Positions 28,719 through 35,685 of a DNA stretch of 64,000 nucleotides are shown here, piece by piece. A model generated the notes under the pieces. The model ran no database searches. It was not told where the DNA came from and saw only the letters and a list, made by a program, of their open reading frames with translations. How positions within the stretch are numbered: position 1 is the stretch's first letter; each line of letters opens with the position of its first letter. The stretch comes from Candidatus Abyssobacteria bacterium SURF_5 (lineage in GTDB: Bacteria > Abyssobacteria > SURF-5): NCBI GenBank assembly GCA_003598085.1, contig QZKU01000115.1, forward strand, positions 24,267 through 88,266, in the 5' to 3' direction. The translations under genes were made by a program, and so were the position numbers.

Positions 28719-29825
28719 GTGAAAGATCAGCCAAAACATATGACCCCAACAGACAAGGCGAGTTTATACGAAGACAGGAAATTTCTTGAAGCCCTTCGAA
28801 AGGTGGCGCCGGGAACAATGCTTCGTGAGGGGCTTTCCTATATCATCCAGGGCAGTACCGGCGGATTAATCGTCATCAGCAGCAGCCCGAAGGCTCGCGC
28901 CTTGGCCGAGGGTGGAGTGAAAATCAACAGTCCTTTCCAGCCGACACTCCTCTATGAACTGGCGAAAATGGACGGCGCAATCTTCGTGGACAAGGATGTC
29001 ACCAAAATCATTTCCGCCAACACTTTTCTTGTTCCCGATGAGACCATCTATTCGGAAGAGACCGGCACGCGCCATCGGGCCGCCCAACGCTTCGCCTGTC
29101 AAACGGGGGAGATAGTGATAGCGATCTCGCAGCGGCGTTCGACAGTCACGTTGTACGTCGGCGAGATCAAGCACGTGATGGATAACATTGCGACTCTGCT
29201 GAACAAGGCGAGCCAGGCGCTTCAGACCCTCGAGAAATACAAGGCGACGCTCGACCGCCTGCTGGTCGAGCTGAGCGTGCGCGAGTTGGAAGACCTGGTG
29301 ACCATTTACGACGTTGCACGCACGATCCAGCATACCGAGATGGTGCTGAGGATTGTAAAAGAGGTCAAGTACTATATCGTCGAACTCGGTGTCGAGGGAC
29401 GCCTCCTCGAAATGCAGTTGCGGGAGCTCGAAGAGAGCGCGAATGAGGGGCTGATGGTGATTCGCGATTACTTCCGCGACAAGGAGATTCGCAGCGAGAA
29501 GGAAGTGCTTAACCGGTTGAGCAAGTTCTCGTCGATGGAACTTCTCAACCTGGGGAACATCTCGAATGCGCTCGGGTTCGGCCTCAACATCAGTGCGGTT
29601 GATGAGTACCTGATCCCGCGCGGCTATCGCATATTGATGAAAACCCACCGGCTTCCGCGGCCGGTTATCGAAAACCTGGTGAATACGTTCAGCAATCTCA
29701 GAGCAATTGTGCAGGCGCCCCGTGAGAAGCTGACCGTCGTCGAGGGAATGGGCGACGTCCGGGCCGAGAAATTGAAGGAAGGCCTGAAGCTGCTCCGCAA
29801 CCAACTCATCTTCGACCTCCACTAA
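28719..29825 (+). CDS. disA: DNA integrity scanning diadenylate cyclase
   Basis: A 368-residue protein, full length for the family. The N-terminal DAC domain makes cyclic di-AMP from two ATP and has both catalytic motifs, DGA in AKMDGAIFV and RHR in TGTRHRAAQR. A helical spine follows (about residues 150-300), and a C-terminal helix-hairpin-helix DNA-binding domain has VEGMGDVRAEKLKEGL. The start is a GTG behind GGAAGGAA; an ATG at 28740 lacks a ribosome site. DisA is best known from spore formers, actinobacteria and some other phyla, where it scans DNA damage. Here it sits between lysA and pyrK. Confidence 0.96.
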   Translation: MKDQPKHMTPTDKASLYEDRKFLEALRKVAPGTMLREGLSYIIQGSTGGLIVISSSPKARALAEGGVKINSPFQPTLLYELAKMDGAIFVDKDVTKIISANTFLVPDETIYSEETGTRHRAAQRFACQTGEIVIAISQRRSTVTLYVGEIKHVMDNIATLLNKASQALQTLEKYKATLDRLLVELSVRELEDLVTIYDVARTIQHTEMVLRIVKEVKYYIVELGVEGRLLEMQLRELEESANEGLMVIRDYFRDKEIRSEKEVLNRLSKFSSMELLNLGNISNALGFGLNISAVDEYLIPRGYRILMKTHRLPRPVIENLVNTFSNLRAIVQAPREKLTVVEGMGDVRAEKLKEGLKLLRNQLIFDLH

Positions 29826-29845
29826 GAGAAGGCGGTTCCATCGAA

Positions 29846-31237
29846 GTGACAAAAAAAAAGCCGAATTCCGCCCGCGGAAGAATCCGCTCAGAGCTTGCCG
29901 ACTTTCTCGCCGATTACGCCCGAAAACATTATATGGATGCGGAGGCCGGTCTGCGCCTCAAGGGGGCGCCGGCCAAACGTGCTGCAGTCGCTCGCAAGAG
30001 AAGCCCTTTGCCGGAGCCTGACCTCTCATGGGCGGAGCGGGGGAGTGCAATCTGGAAATTTTATATTCTGCCGGAGCCGTCTGCCGTGCGTCGTTTGGCT
30101 GAAGGCGTTCCTTTTCTGAAAGACACGATCGTATACTCCGATAAGGCGGGCAGCATCGGTTTTATCGAACCGCTCCCGTTTCTTCGCTTCCTCGATGAGG
30201 AATCAGCGGGAGAAGATCATGCGAGAATACTGGCGCTGATGGAATGCCTGCCTGCGGCGGCGCCGCTGCAGCCGCCTTCCCAATTCAACGGCACCGTCGT
30301 CGACTCGGCTGAATTCATTCGCGATCACTTCTCGCTGAAGGTGAAAGCGCCTTATGCGCAGAGGCCTTTGCCCGGCCAGTTCCTGCAAGTGATGTGCGAT
30401 CCTGTCCCGCATGTCTCTGATCCGAAGTACCGCTCGTTCGAGTATTCTGAAAAGACACTGCCCCGCCTGCGCGGGATCGAACTGCTCGAGCGGCGTCCGT
30501 TCCTGCGGCGCCCTTTCAGCATTGCCTCCTATAAAGCAGGTCCGGCTGACGCGAATGAGGCGTGGCTTGATCTGGTGACGTGGCTTGGGGCGGAATTCGA
30601 GATAATTTATAGACGGATTCCCGGCGGACCCGGTACCGGAGCATTGAGCCGGTATGCCGCCGGTGACAAGATAGATATTGTCGGGCCGCTCGGGAAAGGA
30701 TTTGCCGTTGGTCCCATTCCTGAAATCGCTCTCCTGGTCGGCGGCGGCATTGGAGCGCCGCCACTCATATTTCTTGCGGAAGAGCTCAGCCGGAGAGGCT
30801 GCGAAGTCAAGCTTTTTCTGGGCGCTGTCTCGAAAGATAGAATTCCTTTTTGTCTTGAAGGAGAGAATGGTGATACCATAGAGCGATTCGAGCGAATGGG
30901 GCTCTGTCCGGCCGTCTGCACCGACGACGGCAGCGCCGGCATCCATGGGCTGGTCACGAAGCCGTTGTTGGAGTATCTCGAACAAAATCAGGGGCGGCTT
31001 GCCTCGATGAAAATGTTCGCGTGCGGTCCGCGCCCGCTCTTATCGGCACTGAACGGGATCGCCAATCGTTTTCACCTGCCGTGCGAAGTCTTGCTGGAAG
31101 AACGAATGGCCTGCGGTATCGGCGCCTGCATCTCATGTGTGTGCGCGGTGAAGGAGCCGGGCCAGAAAGCCCATTTCACGCGCATCTGCGTTGAAGGGCC
31201 GGCTTTTGATGTTAGAAAAGTGATGTGGCATGCATAA
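29846..31237 (+). CDS. pyrK: Dihydroorotate dehydrogenase electron-transfer subunit with N-terminal extension
   Basis: A 463-residue protein. The C-terminal 310 residues are PyrK: FAD site RRPFSIAS, NAD-binding region LLVGGGIGAPPLIFLAEEL, and 2Fe-2S ligands in ACGIGACISCVC plus a later cysteine. PyrK passes electrons from PyrD to NAD. Family members are about 260 residues, so roughly 145 extra residues precede it. About the first 60 of these are basic. Residues about 68-130 (KFYILPEPSAVRRL...) look like a small separate alpha/beta domain, perhaps DUF4911-like (tentative). The start is a GTG. The pyrD start overlaps the end by 8 bases. Confidence 0.88.
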   Translation: MTKKKPNSARGRIRSELADFLADYARKHYMDAEAGLRLKGAPAKRAAVARKRSPLPEPDLSWAERGSAIWKFYILPEPSAVRRLAEGVPFLKDTIVYSDKAGSIGFIEPLPFLRFLDEESAGEDHARILALMECLPAAAPLQPPSQFNGTVVDSAEFIRDHFSLKVKAPYAQRPLPGQFLQVMCDPVPHVSDPKYRSFEYSEKTLPRLRGIELLERRPFLRRPFSIASYKAGPADANEAWLDLVTWLGAEFEIIYRRIPGGPGTGALSRYAAGDKIDIVGPLGKGFAVGPIPEIALLVGGGIGAPPLIFLAEELSRRGCEVKLFLGAVSKDRIPFCLEGENGDTIERFERMGLCPAVCTDDGSAGIHGLVTKPLLEYLEQNQGRLASMKMFACGPRPLLSALNGIANRFHLPCEVLLEERMACGIGACISCVCAVKEPGQKAHFTRICVEGPAFDVRKVMWHA

Positions 31238-32189
31238 ACCAAGTCTTCGAGTAAATGTCGGCGGCATCGACATGAAGAACCCGGTAATGACCGCCTCGGG
31301 CACGTTCGGGTATGGGCTCGAGTTCTCGCGCTTCATAGACCTGTCGCGCCTCGGCGCCTTTGTCACCAAGGGCGTCTCGAGTCGTCCCTGGGCGGGAAAC
31401 CGGCCGCCCCGCATCGTTGAAACGCGCGCGGGCATGTTGAACGCAATCGGGTTGCAGAACGTGGGGCTGGATGCCTTTCTTACCGATAAGCTTCCGCGCA
31501 TTCGGAAATTAAAAACCGCAGTCATCGCGAACGTCGTGGGCCGCGAGATTGATGATTATGTTGCGGTCGCGAAGCGATTGAATTCCGAGGAGGGAATCGC
31601 CGGCATCGAGCTAAACGTTTCCTGCCCGAACATCAAACAGGGCGGCATCTCATTCGGCCAGAATCCGAACCTCTGCGCGGAGATCACGCAGGCGGTAAAG
31701 AACGCGGCGCCGGATAAGCCGCTTATCGTCAAACTGACTCCCAATGTTACCGATATAACCGCAATTGCATTGGCGGTTGAGCGCGGGGGCGCCGACGCGG
31801 TTTCCCTTATCAATACCATAACCGGCATGGCCATCGATATCGCCACCCGCAGGCCCGTGCTTGCAAATATTACGGGCGGTCTTTCCGGGCCGGCCATAAA
31901 ACCCGTTGCGCTGCGGATGGTTTGGGAAGTAGCCCATACCGTGAAAATTCCGGTGGTGGGTATCGGTGGAATTTCCTGCTGGCAGGACGCGGTTGAGTTT
32001 CTCATAGCGGGCGCAACCGCGATCGCTGTAGGAACGGCCAATTTTATCAACCCGAAGATCACCATTGAAATAATTGAAGGAATCGAGCGGTACCTGATCG
32101 AGAACGAGATGAGCGATGTCTATCAGCTCATCGGGAGCATCATATCTGATGAACCTGGACCCCAGAGAAAAACTAATTGTTGCGCTTGA
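31230..32189 (+). CDS. pyrD: Dihydroorotate dehydrogenase, class 1B catalytic subunit
   Basis: A 319-residue FMN barrel enzyme converting dihydroorotate to orotate. The catalytic cysteine lies in ELNVSCPNIKQGG, and the FMN region has NTITGMAID and VGIGGISCWQDAVEF. A cysteine base and an adjacent pyrK make it class 1B, the NAD-linked cytosolic form. It overlaps pyrK at its start and pyrF by 41 bases at its end. Confidence 0.96.
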   Translation: MHKPSLRVNVGGIDMKNPVMTASGTFGYGLEFSRFIDLSRLGAFVTKGVSSRPWAGNRPPRIVETRAGMLNAIGLQNVGLDAFLTDKLPRIRKLKTAVIANVVGREIDDYVAVAKRLNSEEGIAGIELNVSCPNIKQGGISFGQNPNLCAEITQAVKNAAPDKPLIVKLTPNVTDITAIALAVERGGADAVSLINTITGMAIDIATRRPVLANITGGLSGPAIKPVALRMVWEVAHTVKIPVVGIGGISCWQDAVEFLIAGATAIAVGTANFINPKITIEIIEGIERYLIENEMSDVYQLIGSIISDEPGPQRKTNCCA

Positions 32190-32880
32190 TTTCGCGCGCG
32201 CCGAGCAGGCTCTAACCTTTGTCGAGGAGATGGGAGATGCTGTGCTCTTTTACAAGATCGGGCTGGAGCTCTTTTCAGCGAGCGGTCCCGCTATCGTGAA
32301 GGATATCAAATCGTTGGGAAAGAAGGTCTTTCTGGATTTGAAATTCCATGACATTCCGGCTACGGTTGCTGCCGCTTCCGCACGGGCGGTGGAGATTGGC
32401 GCAGATATGTTCAACGTGCATTCGCTGGGCGGCGTCGCCATGATGAGAGCGGCCGCGGCCTCGGCGCTTGAAGCGTCGGAGGCGCTGGGGACGGAACCTC
32501 CCGTCGTGCTGGCGGTGACCGTGCTGACGAGCCTGGATATTCGCACTCTGCAGGAGGAAATCGGCATTTCCACGGATAATCTGCGCGAGTTTGTTGTTGA
32601 GAAGGCGCGGCAGGCGCGGGAGGCCGGACTCGGCGGAGTTGTGGCCTCGGCGCAGGAAGCGGCCGACATCAGGAGCGCCTGCGGAAGCGAACTCGAAGTC
32701 GTCACACCCGGCATTCGGCCTGCGTGGGCTCCGACTGACGATCAGCGCCGAATAACGACGCCCTCTGAAGCAGTCGCACTGGGAGCTTCCAGGATAGTAG
32801 TCGGACGTCCCATAACCAGAGCGGACGATCCATTTGAAGCAATAGAAAAAATAGTTGCCGAATTGGCGGAAAAAGCATGA
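32149..32880 (+). CDS. pyrF: Orotidine 5'-phosphate decarboxylase
   Basis: A 243-residue type 1 enzyme that makes UMP. The catalytic D-x-K-x-x-D site is in FLDLKFHDIPATV, with YKIGLELF before it and VTPGIRPAWAPTDDQ binding phosphate. The ATG at 32149 gives the family start MNLDPREKLIVALDFA; GGGAG lies 10 bases upstream inside pyrD. It overlaps pyrE as ATGA. Confidence 0.95.
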   Translation: MNLDPREKLIVALDFARAEQALTFVEEMGDAVLFYKIGLELFSASGPAIVKDIKSLGKKVFLDLKFHDIPATVAAASARAVEIGADMFNVHSLGGVAMMRAAAASALEASEALGTEPPVVLAVTVLTSLDIRTLQEEIGISTDNLREFVVEKARQAREAGLGGVVASAQEAADIRSACGSELEVVTPGIRPAWAPTDDQRRITTPSEAVALGASRIVVGRPITRADDPFEAIEKIVAELAEKA

Positions 32881-33482
32881 ATCGGAAATCCACAGGCGCA
32901 GATAGGAAACTCACTTCGGTCCAGGTGCTCGAGATGTTCGAGAAAAGAGGGGCATTGCTCTCCGGACATTTTCAGTTGACTTCAGGCCTTCACAGCGATC
33001 GATACCTGCAGTGCGCGCTCGTGTTGCAGTATCCGGAAACAGCCGGAGAACTGGGGGCCGCTATCGCGGCAAAGTTTCAGGGAGATGAAATCGACTGTGT
33101 TGTCGGGCCCGCTGTTGGCGGAATCGTCATTGCTCACGAGGTTGGCCGCGAGTTGGGAGCGCGCGTGATGTTCTGCGAGCGCGAGGCCGGATCGATGAAA
33201 CTGAGGCGGGGATTTGCCATAGCTGGTAATGAGCGTGCGCTTGTAGTCGAGGACGTTACGACGACCGGTGGATCAGTGCGCGAGGTTATGTCCGCCCTCG
33301 AAAAAGCCGGCGCGGTCATCGTCGGAGTCGGCGCCATTATCGACAGGAGCGGCGGCGGCATAAAATTCGGGGTGCCGTTCAAGCCGCTCGCGAAGCTTGA
33401 AGTCTCGACATTCGAGCCTCGCTCCTGCCCGCTCTGTAAACAAGGGCTGCCGCTTTCCAAACCCGGCAGCCGTCAAATCTGA
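32877..33482 (+). CDS. pyrE: Orotate phosphoribosyltransferase
   Basis: A 201-residue enzyme adding PRPP ribose phosphate to orotate, the step before PyrF. The PRPP motif is VVEDVTTTGGSVREV; VVGPAVGGIVIAHEVGRELG is the preceding loop. The N-terminus has GHFQLTSGLHSDRYLQC, as in the PyrE/thermophile type. pyrK, D, F and E thus cover the last three pyrimidine steps; carbamoyl-aspartate genes are not in the window. Confidence 0.95.
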   Translation: MNRKSTGADRKLTSVQVLEMFEKRGALLSGHFQLTSGLHSDRYLQCALVLQYPETAGELGAAIAAKFQGDEIDCVVGPAVGGIVIAHEVGRELGARVMFCEREAGSMKLRRGFAIAGNERALVVEDVTTTGGSVREVMSALEKAGAVIVGVGAIIDRSGGGIKFGVPFKPLAKLEVSTFEPRSCPLCKQGLPLSKPGSRQI

Positions 33483-33485
33483 GAT

Positions 33486-34040
33486 ATGAATTCGGAATAT
33501 CCTGAACAATATAAGAGACGCGTGACGCTTGCCGATGGGACAGAAATCTCTTTGCGCCCTATCAAGCCGACCGACGAAGACTTGATGATCGAATTATTCA
33601 ATTCGTTTTCGAAGGAGACCATTTACTTCCGCTTCTTCTCTACATTGAAATACATGCCGAAGGACCAGTTGGAGAAGATGACGCACATCGATTATGAGAA
33701 GCAGATGGCGATCGTTGCGCTGGTGGACGAGGACGGCCGCGAGCGAATGGTTGCGGTCGGCAGGTACACCCTGGAGAAGGACAATCCCGATGAAGCTGAA
33801 TTTGCGATCGTGGTTCAGGATTCCTACCAGAAACGGGGGATCGGGACTGAAGTGCTGCGGCATCTTGCGCACGTGGCCAAGCTGCAAGGCGTGCGCGTAA
33901 TCGTCGGGTATATCATGAACGAGAACGTGCGCATGTTCGGCGTGCTCCGCAAGAGCGGCCTGATAATGAGCAAACACAACTGGGACCGGGGGGTCACCAG
34001 AGTCGATATCCCTATAGAGGCGAACGTGCAGATTCAGTAA
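33486..34040 (+). CDS. GNAT family N-acetyltransferase (Pat-like domain)
   Basis: A 184-residue single-domain acetyltransferase. The acetyl-CoA pyrophosphate loop is QKRGIGTEVL. The segment SKETIYFRFFSTLKYMP resembles the C-terminal acetyltransferase domain of bacterial protein-lysine acetylase Pat, but without its acyl-CoA-synthetase-like part. It follows pyrE by 3 bases, so it is likely in the same transcript. A protein target is plausible but unproven. Confidence 0.8.
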   Translation: MNSEYPEQYKRRVTLADGTEISLRPIKPTDEDLMIELFNSFSKETIYFRFFSTLKYMPKDQLEKMTHIDYEKQMAIVALVDEDGRERMVAVGRYTLEKDNPDEAEFAIVVQDSYQKRGIGTEVLRHLAHVAKLQGVRVIVGYIMNENVRMFGVLRKSGLIMSKHNWDRGVTRVDIPIEANVQIQ

Positions 34041-34060
34041 TGATTCGAGCGGAAACTGCT

Positions 34061-34089
34061 TTGACAGCGCACATCGAAAATGGTAAAGT
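34061..34089 (+). promoter_or_regulatory. Sigma-70-type promoter of the SPOR-domain gene
   Basis: A perfect TTGACA is followed after 17 bases by TAAAGT. The predicted start is about 30 bases before the ATG at 34126. Confidence 0.55.
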
Positions 34090-34125
34090 GCAGGTAAGCG
34101 GGCGGGAAGATCGTAGAGGATATTC

Positions 34126-34827
34126 ATGAACTCCAGACTTGTACAGATATTGTGCTTGATCACAGGTGTTTTCCTCCTCTCGTTGGGAGCGGGGCTTATC
34201 GGCGGGCGGATCAGTTCGCAGAAGCCGGTCGATTCAATTCCGCCTCTCGCTGCCGAGGAACCTGCGGCCAAAGAAGGCGTCGGCGCTCATGTCGCCGAGG
34301 ACGAGGCTCCGGTTGAACAGCCGCTGCAGCCGCTGGAACCGGTCGGAATCCCCGAAATAAGTGATGCGCCAATAGAAGTTTCTTCTTCTTCTTCTTCTTC
34401 TTCTTCTTCTCCTCCTCCTCCTCCTCCGATGAAACGGCCAATATTTTCGCAGCCGGTTCCTCCCGCTGTGTCGCCGCTGGATTCGCGTGTTTCTGCGTCC
34501 ATGAAGGAGCCATCTGCTCCCGGAGAGAACGCAATAATTACGAGAGGGCTCCCACTCCCTGTCAAAGAAGTGGGGCGGCAGGTGGAGAAACGATATGTGA
34601 TCCAGGTGCATTCAACCACAACCCGCGCGGATGCCTCAGAGGCGCGAAACGAGATGATTGGCGCCGGCTTCCCTGCCGGCATTTTTGAAGCCGATCTTGG
34701 CGAGAGGGGCCTGTGGTACAGGATTTACGTAGGCCCATATGATTCGGAATACGAGGCGCAAATCCAGCTCGAATCAATAAGAGAGATGGCGGGTTACGGT
34801 TCGAGTTTTATAAAAGCGCTGGACTGA
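34126..34827 (+). CDS. SPOR-domain membrane protein with Ser/Pro tract
   Basis: A 233-residue protein with a single N-terminal membrane helix (residues 5-25), a low-complexity periplasmic linker, and a C-terminal SPOR domain from about residue 158 (RYVIQVHSTTTRADA ... GLWYRIYVGPY). SPOR domains bind denuded septal peptidoglycan, so a cell-division or envelope role is likely. The linker contains ten serines then six prolines coded by near-perfect TCT and CCT triplets (34381-34428). It is followed 23 bases later by the nucleotidyltransferase gene. Confidence 0.8.
   Translation: MNSRLVQILCLITGVFLLSLGAGLIGGRISSQKPVDSIPPLAAEEPAAKEGVGAHVAEDEAPVEQPLQPLEPVGIPEISDAPIEVSSSSSSSSSSPPPPPPMKRPIFSQPVPPAVSPLDSRVSASMKEPSAPGENAIITRGLPLPVKEVGRQVEKRYVIQVHSTTTRADASEARNEMIGAGFPAGIFEADLGERGLWYRIYVGPYDSEYEAQIQLESIREMAGYGSSFIKALD
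34381..34428 (+). repeat. Triplet microsatellite (TCT)10 (CCT)5 CCG
   Basis: Ten identical TCT codons are followed by five CCT and one CCG, all in frame within the SPOR protein linker. Slippage in units of three would change tract length without breaking the reading frame. Confidence 0.95.
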
Positions 34828-34850
34828 AAAATTTCCGGAGGGAGACAGGC

Positions 34851-35576
34851 ATGAAAGGTGTTGTTCTGGCCGGCGGGTTGGGCACTCGGTTGTATCCGCT
34901 TACAAAAGTGACCAACAAGCACTTGCTTCCGATCTACAACAAGCCAATGATCTACTATCCGATCGAGACGCTGGTGGAAGCGGGTTTCACAGATATCCTT
35001 TTGGTGACCGGCGGCAACAGCGCGGGTGACTTCTTGCGACTTCTTGGGAATGGCAAGGAATTCGGGCTTAAGCACTTTAATTACACGTATCAGGAAGGCG
35101 AAGGCGGCATCGCCGAGGCGCTTGGACTTGCAGAACATTTCGCGGCCGGTGACGATGTTACCGTAGTCTTGGGCGATAATCTCATTGAAGGTTCCATAAA
35201 AAAAGCTGTCCTTGATTTTCAGCGGCAGGGCGGGGGGGCCAAGATCTTTCTAAAAGAGGTCCCGGATCCTGAGCGCTTTGGAGTCGCTGTACTCTCAGGG
35301 GACAAGGTCGTCAGAATCGACGAGAAACCGAAGAACCCGCAGTCGAAATATGCCGTTATCGGAATCTACATGTACGACAACGCAGTCTTCGACATCATCA
35401 AGACGCTCAAACCCTCCGATCGCGGGGAACTTGAGATAACCGACGTCAATAACGCCTACATCGAGCAGGGAAACATGACGTATGAAATTCTGCAGGGATG
35501 GTGGACTGACGCCGGCACGTTCCCTTCACTCGTCCGCGCAAACAAACTCGTCGCTAAACGGTACGGTATCGAATAA
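34851..35576 (+). CDS. Sugar-1-phosphate nucleotidyltransferase, RmlA-like
   Basis: A 241-residue enzyme coupling a nucleoside triphosphate with a hexose-1-phosphate. The nucleotide loop is VVLAGGLGTRLYPLT, with NKHLLPIYNKPMIYYPIE and LGDNLIE (metal aspartate) following, and ELEITDVNNAY and GWWTDAGT near the end. The last two are typical of glucose-1-phosphate thymidylyltransferases. It is about 50 residues shorter than standard RmlA (about 290) and lacks the C-terminal helical part, like short thermophile/archaeal homologues. No rmlB, C or D is in the window. It probably supplies the glycan cluster across the palindrome. Confidence 0.85.
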   Translation: MKGVVLAGGLGTRLYPLTKVTNKHLLPIYNKPMIYYPIETLVEAGFTDILLVTGGNSAGDFLRLLGNGKEFGLKHFNYTYQEGEGGIAEALGLAEHFAAGDDVTVVLGDNLIEGSIKKAVLDFQRQGGGAKIFLKEVPDPERFGVAVLSGDKVVRIDEKPKNPQSKYAVIGIYMYDNAVFDIIKTLKPSDRGELEITDVNNAYIEQGNMTYEILQGWWTDAGTFPSLVRANKLVAKRYGIE

Positions 35577-35647
35577 TGCGATGGGGACTGTCCCAAGGAT
35601 TACGGGCCGCATCTTTTCGGCCGTAGATTCGGGCCTGTCCCATCGCA
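35577..35647. repeat. 71-bp nested palindromic element between convergent genes
   Basis: The ends TGCGATGGG and CCCATCGCA are perfect inverted repeats. They extend inward imperfectly through GACTGTCCC and GGGCCTGTCCC. An inner stem, TACGGGCCG with CGGCCGTA, surrounds a short loop. It begins at the base after the rmlA-like stop codon. It could act as a two-way terminator or be a REP-type interspersed repeat; only one copy is in this window. Confidence 0.7.
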
Positions 35648-35685
35648 AAAGCCACTCGCTCCAATCGTCGAACACTCTCTGTCTG

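Noticed and set aside
35577..35647. Insertion sequence remnant
   Set aside because: No transposase fragment or flanking target duplication is visible, so I describe it only as a palindromic element.
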